From NCBI GenBank assembly GCA_036489755.1, contig DASXFD010000014.1, positions 62,001-126,000 on the forward strand: a stretch of 64,000 bases of DNA, given 5' to 3'. Below are positions 1-9,416 of the stretch, in pieces. The position numbers and the translations under genes were made by a program. This DNA comes from JABFXX01 sp036489755 (GTDB taxonomy: Bacteria; Myxococcota_A; Polyangia; Haliangiales; Haliangiaceae). The notes beneath the pieces are model-generated. The model was given only the letters and a program-made list of their open reading frames with translations. It had not been told where the DNA came from and made no database searches. Positions within the stretch are counted from its first letter, which is position 1. Each line of letters starts with the position of its first letter.

Positions 1-2929
1 TGCCGATCAACAGGATGATGCCGATGATCGCGATCACGTCGAGGTCCTTGCCGAACACGATCAGCGCGAGCAGCGCGCCGACGCCCGCCGACGGCAGCGT
101 CGACAGGATCGTGATCGGATGGACGAAGCTCTCGTAGAGCACGCCGAGCACGATGTAGACGGTGACGAGTGCGGCGAGCACGAGCAGCGGCTCGTTCGTG
201 AGCGACGCGCGGAACGCCTGCGCGGTGCCTTGAAAGCCGGCCTGGATGCTCGGCGGCATCTTGAGATCGGCGGCCGCGCGGTCGACCTGCTTGATCGCCG
301 TGCCGAGCGACGCGTTCGGCGCGAGGTTGAACGAGACCGTGACCGCGGGAAACTGGCCCTGATGCGTGATCGTCAGCGGGTGCGTCGTGTTCGCGACGTG
401 TGCGATCGCGCGCAGCGGCACCGGGCTCGACGGCGCCACACTCGCGGCGGCGTGCAGCGTCGTGGTGATCGCGGCGAGCGACGTGCCGATCGGTGCGAGC
501 GTCGTCGCGGACGGCGAGAGCAGGGGCGCGCTGGTCAGCGCGTTGGTGCCGGCCGTTGCCGACGCCGACGCCGCGGCCGCCGCCGAGCCGTTGCCGGCGC
601 CTGCCTGGATGTAGACGTCGTCGAGATCGAGCGGCCCGTGCTGGAAGCTCGGCTCGGCTTCGAGCACCACGTGGTACTGGTTCGATTGCGTGTACATCGT
701 GTTGATCTGGCGCTGGCCGAACGCGTCGTAGAGCGTGTTCTCGATCGCCGACGGCGAGATGCCGAGCCGCGACGCGGTCACCCGATCGATCGTCAGGTAC
801 GTCTCGAGCCCGCCCGGCTGCTGGTCGGTCGCGAGGTCGCGCAGGTCGTCGAGCTTGCTCGCGCGATCGATGAACCGCTTCGTCCATAGAGCCAGCTCGT
901 CGGGGTTCGGTCCTTCGAGCGTGAACTGGTATTGCGTGCGGCTCACGCGATCTTCGACGGTGAGGTTCTGGACCGGCTGCATGTAGAGCGTGATGCCGTC
1001 GACGTCGCGTGCGAGCTCCGGTTGCAGCCGGCGGATCACGTCGGCGGCACTGATGCCGCGCTCGTCGAGCGGCTTCAAGTTGATCGACACGCGGCCGCTG
1101 TTGAGCGTCGTGTTCACGCCGTCGATGCCGATGAACGACGACAGGCTCGCGACCGCCGGATCGCGCAGGATCACGCGCGCGAGCTCCTGCTGCTTGTCGG
1201 CCATCGCCGAGAACGAGATCGCCGCCGGTGCCTGCGAGATGCCCTGGATGACCCCGGTGTCCTGCACGGGCAAGAAGCCCTTCGGGATCAGGATGTAGAG
1301 CACGATCGTCAACACGAGCGTGATCACGAAGACGATCCCCGCGAGCGTGCGATGGCGCAGCACGACGGTGAGCGTGCGGCCGTAGAACGCGATCATTCGC
1401 TCGAACTGGCGCTCCGACCATCGATAGAACCGGCCGCGCTCGCTCTCGGGCTGATGGCGCAGGATGCGCGCACACATCATCGGCGTGAGCGTCAGCGACA
1501 CGACCGCGGAGATCGCGATCGTCACGGCGAGCGTGATCGCGAACTCGCGGAACAACCGGCCGACGACGTCGCCCATGAACAGCAGCGGGATCAAGACCGC
1601 GATCAGCGACACGGTCAGCGAGATGATCGTGAACCCGATCTGTTGCGCGCCCTTGAGCGCGGCGTCGAGCGGCGTCTCGCCGGCCTCGAGAAAGCGCGAC
1701 ACGTTCTCGATCATCACGATCGCGTCGTCGACGACGAAGCCGGTCGCGATCGTGAGCGCCATCAGCGACAAGTTGTCGAGCGAGAAGCCGAGCGCGTACA
1801 TCGCCGCGAACGTGCCGATCAGCGACAGCGGCACGGCGACGCTCGGGATGATCGTCGCGGACGCGGACCGCAAGAACACGAAGATCACGAGCACGACGAG
1901 CCCGATCGTCAGCGCGAGCTCGAACGCGACCGCGCGCACCGACGCCTCGATACCGACGGTGAGGTCGGTCAGCGTGGTGATGTGCATGTCGGCGGGCAGG
2001 TTGGCCTGCAGCGACGGCAACAGCTTGCGAATGCTGTCGACGACGGCGATCGTGTTCGCGCCGGGCTGGCGCTGGATGTTGACGATCACGGCGGGTGTGC
2101 CGTTCATCCACGCGGCCTGCTCGACGTTCTCGACGCCGTCGACGACGCGCGCGACGTCGGTGAGCAACACCGGCGCGCCGTTGCGATACGCGACGACCAC
2201 GCCGTTGTAGTCGGATCCGGTTTGCAGCTGGTCGTTCGCATCGATCTGATGGCTCTGCTGCGGGCCGTCGAAGCTGCCCTTTGCGGCGTTCACGCTGGTC
2301 TGCACGAGCGCCGTGCGCAGCGCCTCGAGATCGATGCCGTACGACGACAGCGCGGTCGGGTTCGCCTGGATGCGCACCGCCGGCTTCTGGCCGCCGCTGA
2401 TCTGCACCACGCCGACGCCCGACAACTGCGACAGCTTCGGCGCGAGCCGCGTATCGACGAGATCTTCGACGCGCGACAGGGGCAGCGTCGACGACGTGAC
2501 CGCGAGGGTGAGCACCGGCGGATCGGCGGGATTGGTCTTGCTGTAGATCGGCGGGATGGGCAGGTTCGCGGGCAACAGGCGCTGCGTCGCGTTGATCGCG
2601 GCCTGCACTTCTTGCTCGGCGACGTCGATGTCGAGCGCGAGCGCGAACTGCAGGACGATGACCGAGACGCCGTCGCCGCTCGTCGACGTCATCTGCTGCA
2701 GACCCGGCATCTGGCCGAACTGGCGCTCGAGCGGCGCGGTCACTGTAGTCGACGTGACCTCGGGGCTCGCACCCGGATAGAACGTGACGACCTGGATCGT
2801 CGGGTAGTCGACCTGCGGCAGCGCCGAGATCGGGAGCTGGAACAGCGCGACGAGCCCGACCAGCAGGATCGCGATCATCAGGAGCGACGTGGCGACCGGC
2901 CGCAGGATGAACGGCCGGGACGGGCTCAT
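1..2929 (-). CDS. mdtB: RND multidrug efflux permease, MdtB/MdtC-like (3' end beyond window)
   Basis: Inner-membrane proton-driven pump subunit of a tripartite RND efflux system. The first 976 residues are present; the family is usually about 1030-1050 long, so only the last part is cut by the window edge. The N-terminus (SRPFILRPVATSLLM) is the hallmark of the MdtB/MdtC branch. Also visible are the first-helix/pore-domain junction (LPQVDYPTI) and the TM4 proton-relay segment with paired Asp (FVVDDAIVMIENVSR). The ATG at 2929 overlaps the TGA of the upstream adaptor gene by four bases (ATGA), so translation is probably coupled. Substrate cannot be read from sequence. A second MdtC-type permease or a TolC gene may follow outside the window. 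Confidence 0.95.
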   Translation of the reverse strand, partial: MSPSRPFILRPVATSLLMIAILLVGLVALFQLPISALPQVDYPTIQVVTFYPGASPEVTSTTVTAPLERQFGQMPGLQQMTSTSGDGVSVIVLQFALALDIDVAEQEVQAAINATQRLLPANLPIPPIYSKTNPADPPVLTLAVTSSTLPLSRVEDLVDTRLAPKLSQLSGVGVVQISGGQKPAVRIQANPTALSSYGIDLEALRTALVQTSVNAAKGSFDGPQQSHQIDANDQLQTGSDYNGVVVAYRNGAPVLLTDVARVVDGVENVEQAAWMNGTPAVIVNIQRQPGANTIAVVDSIRKLLPSLQANLPADMHITTLTDLTVGIEASVRAVAFELALTIGLVVLVIFVFLRSASATIIPSVAVPLSLIGTFAAMYALGFSLDNLSLMALTIATGFVVDDAIVMIENVSRFLEAGETPLDAALKGAQQIGFTIISLTVSLIAVLIPLLFMGDVVGRLFREFAITLAVTIAISAVVSLTLTPMMCARILRHQPESERGRFYRWSERQFERMIAFYGRTLTVVLRHRTLAGIVFVITLVLTIVLYILIPKGFLPVQDTGVIQGISQAPAAISFSAMADKQQELARVILRDPAVASLSSFIGIDGVNTTLNSGRVSINLKPLDERGISAADVIRRLQPELARDVDGITLYMQPVQNLTVEDRVSRTQYQFTLEGPNPDELALWTKRFIDRASKLDDLRDLATDQQPGGLETYLTIDRVTASRLGISPSAIENTLYDAFGQRQINTMYTQSNQYHVVLEAEPSFQHGPLDLDDVYIQAGAGNGSAAAAASASATAGTNALTSAPLLSPSATTLAPIGTSLAAITTTLHAAASVAPSSPVPLRAIAHVANTTHPLTITHQGQFPAVTVSFNLAPNASLGTAIKQVDRAAADLKMPPSIQAGFQGTAQAFRASLTNEPLLVLAALVTVYIVLGVLYESFVHPITILSTLPSAGVGALLALIVFGKDLDVIAIIGIILLIG

Positions 2930-4152
2930 CTCGCGCCTTCCGCGCTGCCCTGGGCGCTGCCGTCGCCGCTGCCGGCGGCGTGCACCGGCATGCCGTCGCG
3001 CAGCTTCTCGAAGCTGCTGTTCGCGACCACGCCGCCCGGCGAGATGCCCGACGTGATCTGCGTCTTGTCACCGGAGACGATGCCGATCGCGACCTTCTGG
3101 ACGTGCGCCTTGCCATCGACGATCGCGTACACGAACGTATCGGCGCCGTCGTGTTGGATCGCCGACGACGGCAGCGCGGTCGCGCCGCGCACGGTATCGA
3201 CGAGCAGCTTCGCGTTGACGAACTGGTTCGGGAACAGCGCCTCATCCTTGTTGTCGAACAGCGCGCGTAGCCGCACGGTGCCCGTCGTCGTATCGATCTG
3301 GTTGTCGATCGTGATGAGGCGGCCGGTCGCGAGCTGCTTCTGCTTCACGCGATCGAGCACCGCGACCTCGAGGTTCTCGCCGTGATTCGGTTGCGCGAGC
3401 ACCTGGGCGAGGTTGTCCTCGGAGATCGCGAACACCACGCTGATCGGCACGAGCTGTGTCAGCACGGCCAGCACGGTGCCGCCGTTCGCCGCGACGACAT
3501 TGCCCGGATCGACGAGCCTGAGCCCGACGCGCCCCGCGATCGGCGCGGTGATGTGGCAGTAGCTCAGCTGCACGGTGTCGTAATCGACGACGCCTTGATC
3601 GAGCTTGACCGTGCCGGCTGCTTGCTCTGCGATTTTCTCTTGATCGTCGAGCTGCTGCTTCGCGATCGCCTTCTTGTCCCATGCGGCGCGATACCGCTCG
3701 AGATCCATGCGCGCCTGTTCGAGCACGTGTTGATCGCGCTCGAGCGTGCCCTGCGCTTGCATCAACATCGCGGCAAGCGGCCTCGGATCGATCTCGACGA
3801 GCGGAGTGCCCCGTGCGACGAGCTGGCCCTCCTTGTACGTAACTTTTTCGACGATCCCCGACACCTGGCTCGTGATCGCGTCGGTGTAGATCGGCGTCAC
3901 CGTGCCGATCGCGTCGATGCGGATGGGCAGATCGGTGCGCGTGGCCGTCACGGTCTCGACCGTGATCGCCATCCCGGCGCCGGCGCGCGCTCGCGTCGAG
4001 GCAGCTTTGGTCGATCCGGTATGCAGCGCCCACCAGAACACGCCGACGAATGCCGCGAGCACGACCGCCCAGATCACGAACCGCCGCTTGCGAGGTCGTT
4101 TGGGCGGTGGCTCGATCGCCGCCGAGGCGTTGTCGTCCTCGTCCACAGGCAT
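2926..4152 (-). CDS. mdtA: RND efflux periplasmic adaptor (membrane fusion protein), MdtA-like
   Basis: Adaptor of 408 residues linking the RND permease to an outer-membrane channel. It has a short acidic then basic N-terminus, one membrane anchor at about residues 24-44 (FVIWAVVLAAFVGVFWW), a lipoyl half (VSGIVEKVTYKEGQLVARG), an alpha-hairpin rich in Gln/Glu/Ala, the second lipoyl half (ITAPIAGRVGLRLVDPGNVV) and beta-barrel/MP domains. A longer reading frame runs upstream to 4395, but it would overlap the divergent gene and lies past the sigma-54-like promoter, so the ATG at 4152 is chosen. First gene of the adaptor-permease operon. Confidence 0.93.
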   Translation of the reverse strand: MPVDEDDNASAAIEPPPKRPRKRRFVIWAVVLAAFVGVFWWALHTGSTKAASTRARAGAGMAITVETVTATRTDLPIRIDAIGTVTPIYTDAITSQVSGIVEKVTYKEGQLVARGTPLVEIDPRPLAAMLMQAQGTLERDQHVLEQARMDLERYRAAWDKKAIAKQQLDDQEKIAEQAAGTVKLDQGVVDYDTVQLSYCHITAPIAGRVGLRLVDPGNVVAANGGTVLAVLTQLVPISVVFAISEDNLAQVLAQPNHGENLEVAVLDRVKQKQLATGRLITIDNQIDTTTGTVRLRALFDNKDEALFPNQFVNAKLLVDTVRGATALPSSAIQHDGADTFVYAIVDGKAHVQKVAIGIVSGDKTQITSGISPGGVVANSSFEKLRDGMPVHAAGSGDGSAQGSAEGAR

Positions 4153-4174
4153 GACTGGCCGACTCGGTGCTCGG

Positions 4175-4190
4175 TGCAACGGCAGTGCCG
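4175..4190 (-). promoter_or_regulatory. sigma-54-type -24/-12 promoter upstream of the mdtAB-like operon
   Basis: Read on the minus strand the site is CGGCACTGCCGTTGCA, against the sigma-54 consensus TGGCACGNNNNTTGCW. GG and GC have the required ten-base spacing and only two consensus positions differ. Transcription would start about 12 bases further on, just ahead of the ATG at 4152. Inferred from sequence only. Confidence 0.5.
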
Positions 4191-4256
4191 CGAGAGCTGC
4201 GCGCGAGCACTTGCCAGAGCGCGCGCGGCGACGACAGCGGGCCGCGTTGCGCACAT

Positions 4257-4268
4257 CGAGAATTCTCG
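4257..4268. repeat. Perfect 12-bp palindrome CGAGAATTCTCG in a divergent promoter region
   Basis: Lies in the 146-base gap between the divergent pump operon and the beta-propeller lipoprotein gene, 31 bases before the ATG at 4299 and about 70 bases upstream of the sigma-54-like site. It could be an operator for either gene. A palindrome of this length can also occur by chance. Confidence 0.25.
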
Positions 4269-4298
4269 CGTGGGGCGCCGGGCGCGTATCATCAGCGG

Positions 4299-5801
4299 AT
4301 GTCGGAACCACGCGTCCTCGCCATCGTGATGCTCGCCGCGTGCTCGTCGTCGCCATCACCGAGCGCGGGTGGCTCGGTGCTCCAGCTGCACGCATCGGCG
4401 TCGCGCGCCGGCGCGTACGTCGTGCCGAGCTTCACGCAGGCGGCCGCGGCAAACCTCCACATCGACTCGTCGTTCATGGCCACGTACAACGGCAACGCGT
4501 ACGCGCAGCCGCTCTACGTCGACAACGGCGGCGGCGCGAGCGATCTCGTGATCGCCGCGACCGAGCTGAACGAGGTCGCCGCGTTCGACGGGACGGGCAC
4601 CATGCGCTGGCACCAGATGCTCGGCTCGGCGCAGACGATGCCGAACCCGACCGAGGGCGCGCCGTGCGGAGACATCGATCCGCTCGGCATCACCGGCACG
4701 CCGGTGATCGATCCGGCCACGAACACGTTGTTTCTCGACGCGATGATCGACATGGGCGGGCACGCGCATCACCAGATCTTCGCGCTGTCGCTCGCCGACG
4801 GCAGCACGCTCGCCGGCTGGCCGGTCGACGTCGGCACGACCGTGACCAGCGGCAGCCTCGCGCTCGAGCCCGCCGTCGAGAACCAGCGCGGCGGTCTCAC
4901 GTTCTTGAACGGCGACGTCTACGTGCCGTACGGCGGCCATGCTGGCGACTGCGGCGACTATCACGGCTGGGTCGTCGCCGTGCCCGAAGCGGATCCGGCG
5001 CATCCGACGGCGTTCGCCACGCAGGCCGTGCAGGCCGGCGCGTGGAGCCCGGGCGGCGTGACGAGCGACGGCAACAACGTGTTCGCCGTGTTCGGCAACG
5101 GCATGGGCAGCGGCTCGGGGTGGTCGAACACCGAGATGGTCGCGCGGTTCGGTGCGGGCGCGAGCTTCTCGAACAACACGGCCGACTACTGGGTGCCGCC
5201 CGACTGGGCGTCGCTCGACGCGGGCGACATCGACATCACCGGTCCCGCGCTCGTGATCGACGATCCGGCGTCCACGCCGTCGGCGCTGCTCGCGGCGTTC
5301 GGCAAGGACGGCTCGATGAGCCTCATCGATCGCGACAACATGGGCGGCATCACCGCGGCGCTCGCGACGATCCAGGCGAGCACGGGCCAGATCATCAACA
5401 CGTCGGCGACGTACACGACGGCGATGGGCCGATACATCGTGATCAAGGGCACCGGACCTGCCGATTGCCCGGGTACGCCGTCGGGGAGCGTCACCGCGGT
5501 GCGCATCGAGTCGGGCTCGCCGCCGAAGCTGTCGATCGCGTGGTGCGCCGGGACGGGCCCGGTCGGCTCGCCGATCGCGACCACGACAGACGGCACGAGC
5601 AATCCGATCGTGTGGGTGATCGGCGCGGAAGGCGATCAGCGACTGCACGGCTTCGACGGCGACACCGGCGCAGTCGTGTTCGACGGCGGCGGCTCCAACG
5701 ACGCGATGACCTCGACGAGCCGTTTCATCACGCCGATGGTCGCCAAGGGCCGGGTCTTCGTGGCCGCAGACGGCCAGCTGTATGCGTTCACGCCCGACTG
5801 A
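4299..5801 (+). CDS. PQQ-like beta-propeller lipoprotein
   Basis: Predicted 500-residue exported lipoprotein. A short hydrophobic N-terminus ends in the lipobox LAAC (Cys 15), followed by a Ser-rich linker. The body has repeated beta-strand units of the quinoprotein/WD type, such as DLVIAATELNEVAAFDGTGTM and VFVAADGQLYAFTPD. Family resemblance suggests a periplasmic or outer-membrane-facing propeller used for binding; no catalytic residues could be identified. The ATG at 4299 is chosen over an upstream in-frame one because it places the lipobox directly after the signal. Divergent from the pump operon; function unknown. Confidence 0.85.
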   Translation: MSEPRVLAIVMLAACSSSPSPSAGGSVLQLHASASRAGAYVVPSFTQAAAANLHIDSSFMATYNGNAYAQPLYVDNGGGASDLVIAATELNEVAAFDGTGTMRWHQMLGSAQTMPNPTEGAPCGDIDPLGITGTPVIDPATNTLFLDAMIDMGGHAHHQIFALSLADGSTLAGWPVDVGTTVTSGSLALEPAVENQRGGLTFLNGDVYVPYGGHAGDCGDYHGWVVAVPEADPAHPTAFATQAVQAGAWSPGGVTSDGNNVFAVFGNGMGSGSGWSNTEMVARFGAGASFSNNTADYWVPPDWASLDAGDIDITGPALVIDDPASTPSALLAAFGKDGSMSLIDRDNMGGITAALATIQASTGQIINTSATYTTAMGRYIVIKGTGPADCPGTPSGSVTAVRIESGSPPKLSIAWCAGTGPVGSPIATTTDGTSNPIVWVIGAEGDQRLHGFDGDTGAVVFDGGGSNDAMTSTSRFITPMVAKGRVFVAADGQLYAFTPD

Positions 5802-5906
5802 GCTGCGCACACGCGACCACTGCGCGCCGCGCCTCACGGACGTCTGACGGCACGCGCCGCGCATTGCCACACTCCGACGCCGACGGGGCATTATGATCGT
5901 CATCCT

Positions 5907-6605
5907 ATGAAGCATTTGTTAGTCCTGATCGCGATGGCGTCCGCGGCCTGCGGCGTCGAGAGCTCGAGCTCGCTCCTGACGAGCGGCATGTCGGGCGAGA
6001 TGACCGCGCAAAGCATCGGCGATGGCACCGCGAGCGTCACCGCAGAGCTGTTCGACGGCGATCCGCTGCAGTTGATCTTTGTCGACCTCGGCTCGGGCGA
6101 CGAGCTGATCGCGCACCACGGCAGCGAGTCGCAGACGATGCAGAAGCTGCAGCTGCTCACGATCGTGCAATATGGCGCGACGTTCGACAACGCGGCCGAC
6201 GGCGACACGTTCAGTGTCGAGTTGCAGCGCACGGTCGACGCAGGCGCGCCGAGCTCGACGATGACGCTGCCGCCGAGCTTCGATCTCGATCCGCTGCCGG
6301 CAACGGCGTCGCGCGCGACCGATCTGTCGCTGACGTGGTCGCCGACGAGCAGCGAGCCGATGTCGTGGCAGGTCACCGGCCCGTGCATCGCGACCGCGGA
6401 CGGCGCCATCGGCGGCGGCGACACCGGGTCGACCACGATCCCCGCGGCATCGATCCAGCTCGCAGCGGGCGAGACGAACACGAGCTGCCAGGCGACCGTG
6501 ACGGTCTCGCGCACGCTCGCAGGGACGATCGACTCTCACTTCGGTGAGGGCGGCAACGCGGACGGCGCGCAGGTCCGCACCGCGACGTTCACGACGACGC
6601 TGTGA
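5907..6605 (+). CDS. Hypothetical lipoprotein
   Basis: 232 residues. The N-terminus MKHLLVLIAMASAAC is a lipoprotein signal with Cys 15. The mature part is Ser/Thr/Asp-rich and beta-strand-like, with two later Cys (near GPCIAT and TSCQAT) that might form a disulfide. I do not recognise the family. Codirectional with the preceding propeller lipoprotein, with a 105-base gap. Its 3' end overlaps the convergent COG4705 gene by 17 bases. Confidence 0.75.
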   Translation: MKHLLVLIAMASAACGVESSSSLLTSGMSGEMTAQSIGDGTASVTAELFDGDPLQLIFVDLGSGDELIAHHGSESQTMQKLQLLTIVQYGATFDNAADGDTFSVELQRTVDAGAPSSTMTLPPSFDLDPLPATASRATDLSLTWSPTSSEPMSWQVTGPCIATADGAIGGGDTGSTTIPAASIQLAAGETNTSCQATVTVSRTLAGTIDSHFGEGGNADGAQVRTATFTTTL

Positions 6606-7353
6606 CGGCGGTCTGACGCCGCAGGCCGAACGTCGCGAGCGCCACCGACCATACGAGCACCGCGGCGAGCGCCGCCGACGAGCCCACGGTGCCGAGCGCG
6701 AGCCCGCCGGCATCGTGCGGCTTCGTGAGCACGTCGCCGAGCGTCGCGCCGAACGGCCGCGTGAGCACGAACGCGACCCAGAACAAGAAGACGCGCGAGA
6801 CGCGCGTGAACGTGTTCGCGAGCAAGACGGCGAGCAACAGGGCGCCGATCAGGATCGCGCCGCCGGCGAAACCCAGGCCCGAGCTGTCCGACAGGAAGTC
6901 GCCGAGCGCGGTGCCGAGCGTGTTCGAGAACAGGATCGCGATCCAGTAGACGAGCTCGACGCGGCGCGAGCGCACGTCGTCGACCGACAGCGAGCCGAAC
7001 GCGATACGCCAGAACGCGAGAGTCGCCAGCAGCAGTGTGAGGAGCAGCGCCGCGCCGGTCGGATAGCCGAGCGCGAGCGTGCGATCCATGTAATCGGACA
7101 TCGTCGTGCCCGCCATGCTCGTCGCGAGGATCACGGTCCAGTACAACGGAGGGTGGTAACGCCTCGCCGCGAGCTGGCAGCCCAGCGTGACGACGAAGAT
7201 CGAGATCAGGATCAGCGAGCTCGCCGCGTAGCCGACGTGCAGCGTCATCGAGATCAAGTCGCCGGCGGTCTCGCCGAGCGTCGTCGCGGCGATCTTCATG
7301 ACCCAGAAGCTCGCGACCACGGGGGCGAGCTTGGTTGCGGCCGAATGACTCAT
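6589..7353 (-). CDS. COG4705 family integral membrane protein
   Basis: 254-residue polytopic membrane protein with about eight hydrophobic segments. The motif pattern is that of the uncharacterised COG4705 family: an early FWVMKIAATTLGETAGD, a repeat-like FSNTLGTALGDFLSD in the second half, and TRPFGATLGDVLTKP in the last. These three related 'T-L-G-x-x-x-G-D' blocks suggest internal repeats with conserved Asp/Glu inside the membrane, as in some ion transporters. Transport is an inference; the family has no firm assignment. The ATG at 7353 is preferred to a TTG at 7404 in the same frame. Confidence 0.85.
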   Translation of the reverse strand: MSHSAATKLAPVVASFWVMKIAATTLGETAGDLISMTLHVGYAASSLILISIFVVTLGCQLAARRYHPPLYWTVILATSMAGTTMSDYMDRTLALGYPTGAALLLTLLLATLAFWRIAFGSLSVDDVRSRRVELVYWIAILFSNTLGTALGDFLSDSSGLGFAGGAILIGALLLAVLLANTFTRVSRVFLFWVAFVLTRPFGATLGDVLTKPHDAGGLALGTVGSSAALAAVLVWSVALATFGLRRQTAVTASS

Positions 7354-7456
7354 GGACACGCCCAACCTGACTCGCGCGAGGCCTCGCCGGAAGCCGTTTA
7401 TCAATATCTAATGTGGCACTGGCGAGACGCGATCGCCCACGTGCGAACCTTCGCGC

Positions 7457-8500
7457 GTGACCTCGAAGCTCCGTGGTGTCGCCGTGTTGCTCGTCGTCGG
7501 AGGCTGTCATCGGACAGATCGTGCTCCGCCGCCCGCGCGTGAAGTTGTGTTTACGTACACCGCGCACGCAGTGCCGCTGCCCGCCGGATCCGGGTCCGAT
7601 GGCGTCGGCATGGACTTGATCGCGTACGACGCGCACTCCAATGCGGTGTGGGTGCCGGCGGGCAACACGGGTTCGGTCGACGTGCTCGATGTCGCGAGCG
7701 GCAAGCTCTCGCAGGTCACCGGCTTCGCGACGGCCGAGGTCGAGCGCGACGGCAAGCAGCGCACGGTCGGGCCGAGCTCGGCCGCGGTCGGCGACAAGGT
7801 CGTGTACGTCGGCGATCGGGCCGATTCATCGATCTGCGCGATCGACGAGGCGACGCTCGCGAAGACCACGTGCGCGACGCTCGACGGCCGGCCCGACGGC
7901 ATCGCGTACGTCGCGAAGACGCACGAGGTCTGGGTGACGCTGCCGCACGACAAGGCGATCCTCGTGCTCGACGCGGCCACGCTCGACGCGAAGGCGAGGC
8001 TCTCGCTCGACGGCGCACCCGAAGGCGTTGCTGTCGACGGCACGCGCTCGCGCTTCTACACGAACTACGAAGACAAGGACGCGACGATCGCGATCGATCT
8101 CGACTCGCACGCGGTCGTCGCGACGTGGCAGCCGCATTGCGGCGCGAACGGCCCGCACGGCCTGGCGCTCGACGAGCCCGCCGGCCAGCTGTTCGTCGCG
8201 TGTACGACGAAGGTCGAGACCATGGACGTGGTGAAGGGCGCGATCCTCGGCTCGCTCGACGTCGGCGAGGGCGTCGACGACTTCGACTACGCACCCGCGA
8301 CGCACATGCTCTACGTGGCCGCCTCGAAATCCGGGACGCTGACGGTGGCGACCGTCGCGCCGAGCGGCGCGCTCTCGCAACGCGCGTCGGCGCCGACGAA
8401 GCCGGGCGCCCGCAACGCCGTGGTCGATGCACGCGGCACCGTGTACGTGCCGCACTCGCGCGGCGGCGAGCTGCTCGTGCTGTCGCCGGCGTCGACCTAG
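7457..8500 (+). CDS. YVTN-type beta-propeller lipoprotein
   Basis: 347 residues from a GTG start, with signal and lipobox VVGGC (Cys 17). The body holds repeated propeller blades of the YVTN/NHL kind, for example NAVWVPAGNTGSVDVLDVAS, DKAILVLDAATLD and GTVYVPHSRGGELLVLSP. Such proteins are exported scaffolds; no enzyme signature is seen. The stop codon shares four bases (CTAG) with the convergent gene on the other strand. Confidence 0.85.
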   Translation: MTSKLRGVAVLLVVGGCHRTDRAPPPAREVVFTYTAHAVPLPAGSGSDGVGMDLIAYDAHSNAVWVPAGNTGSVDVLDVASGKLSQVTGFATAEVERDGKQRTVGPSSAAVGDKVVYVGDRADSSICAIDEATLAKTTCATLDGRPDGIAYVAKTHEVWVTLPHDKAILVLDAATLDAKARLSLDGAPEGVAVDGTRSRFYTNYEDKDATIAIDLDSHAVVATWQPHCGANGPHGLALDEPAGQLFVACTTKVETMDVVKGAILGSLDVGEGVDDFDYAPATHMLYVAASKSGTLTVATVAPSGALSQRASAPTKPGARNAVVDARGTVYVPHSRGGELLVLSPAST

Positions 8501-9336
8501 AAGATCTGGACAAGCGCGTTGACGCCCGCGCCGCCGAACGCGATGCCCTTGCCCGAGCCATCCATGAACGTGCCGAACAGCGTGCCGGCGCCGCTCGTCG
8601 TATCGATCGTGACCACGCGGCCGGTGCCGTCGTGCGTGAAGCCGAAGACCTTGCCTTCCTGGAACGCGACGCCGTAGAGCTCCGGGAAGCCCGTCGAGCC
8701 GACCGGCGTCACGGCGCCGCTCGTCAGGTCGATCTTGACGAGCACGTTGTTCGCCTGCGTGCCCGAGCCGGACTGATCGGTGAGCTTGTACGCGGTGCCG
8801 AAGATCGTGCCGTCGCTGACGCCGACGAAGTCACCGGTGAGCGCCATGCCACTGCCCATCATGATCGGCGCCGCGATCGTCGGCGGCGAAGCCGTCACGT
8901 CGATCTGACACAGCGCGCCCTTGAAGTCGCCGGCCCAGATCTGACCGGTCGACGTCGTGGTCAGCGCGACGGTCTGCATCCCGCATGCGTTCATCGGGCC
9001 GAGCTCGGTGAGCTGGCCGTTCGCCGCGCTCGCCGTGTAGATGAACGACTCGGAGATGACGTAGATGGTGCCGTCGGTGCCGACGGCGAGGTCGGTCATC
9101 GACTCGTGGTTCGGCGAGTTGAACGGGCCGACCGTCACCAGCGTTTGGTTCGCGAGATCGATCGAGTACAGCACCGTGTCGCTGTGCGCGTAGACGGTGT
9201 AGCCGCCGCCGTTCGAGCCGTTCGAGCCGTTGTTCGCGTCGCCGCCCGAGCCGTCGTCGTCGTCGCCGGGCCCGGTGTGGTTGGCGTTCGGGCCACACGC
9301 CAAGACGCTGATCAATGCAAACGCAATTCCTCGCAC
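8497..9336 (-). CDS. Hypothetical lipoprotein with propeller-like repeats
   Basis: 279 residues from a GTG start. The signal ends in SVLAC (Cys 14), followed by a low-complexity Gly/Asp/Asn/Ser spacer that probably holds the domain away from the membrane. Then come blade-like repeats (DTVLYSIDLANQTLVTVGPF, GTIYVISESFIYTASAANG, NNVLVKIDLTSGAVTPVGS). It resembles the DUF4394/YVTN class of secreted proteins common in Myxococcota. Convergent with the previous propeller lipoprotein. Function unknown. Confidence 0.8.
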   Translation of the reverse strand: MRGIAFALISVLACGPNANHTGPGDDDDGSGGDANNGSNGSNGGGYTVYAHSDTVLYSIDLANQTLVTVGPFNSPNHESMTDLAVGTDGTIYVISESFIYTASAANGQLTELGPMNACGMQTVALTTTSTGQIWAGDFKGALCQIDVTASPPTIAAPIMMGSGMALTGDFVGVSDGTIFGTAYKLTDQSGSGTQANNVLVKIDLTSGAVTPVGSTGFPELYGVAFQEGKVFGFTHDGTGRVVTIDTTSGAGTLFGTFMDGSGKGIAFGGAGVNALVQIF

Positions 9337-9416
9337 GGCGCGGACGATAGAACAGCAGTCTTGTGGCGACGATTAAGAATCGACAACGATCAAGGCGGAC
9401 GGCACCGCCGGGTGAA

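Noticed and set aside
932..3385. Long open frame on the plus strand (817 codons) opposite the RND permease and adaptor
   Set aside because: Arg/Asp/His-rich low-complexity translation without domain signatures, antisense to clear efflux genes; an effect of high GC at third codon positions.
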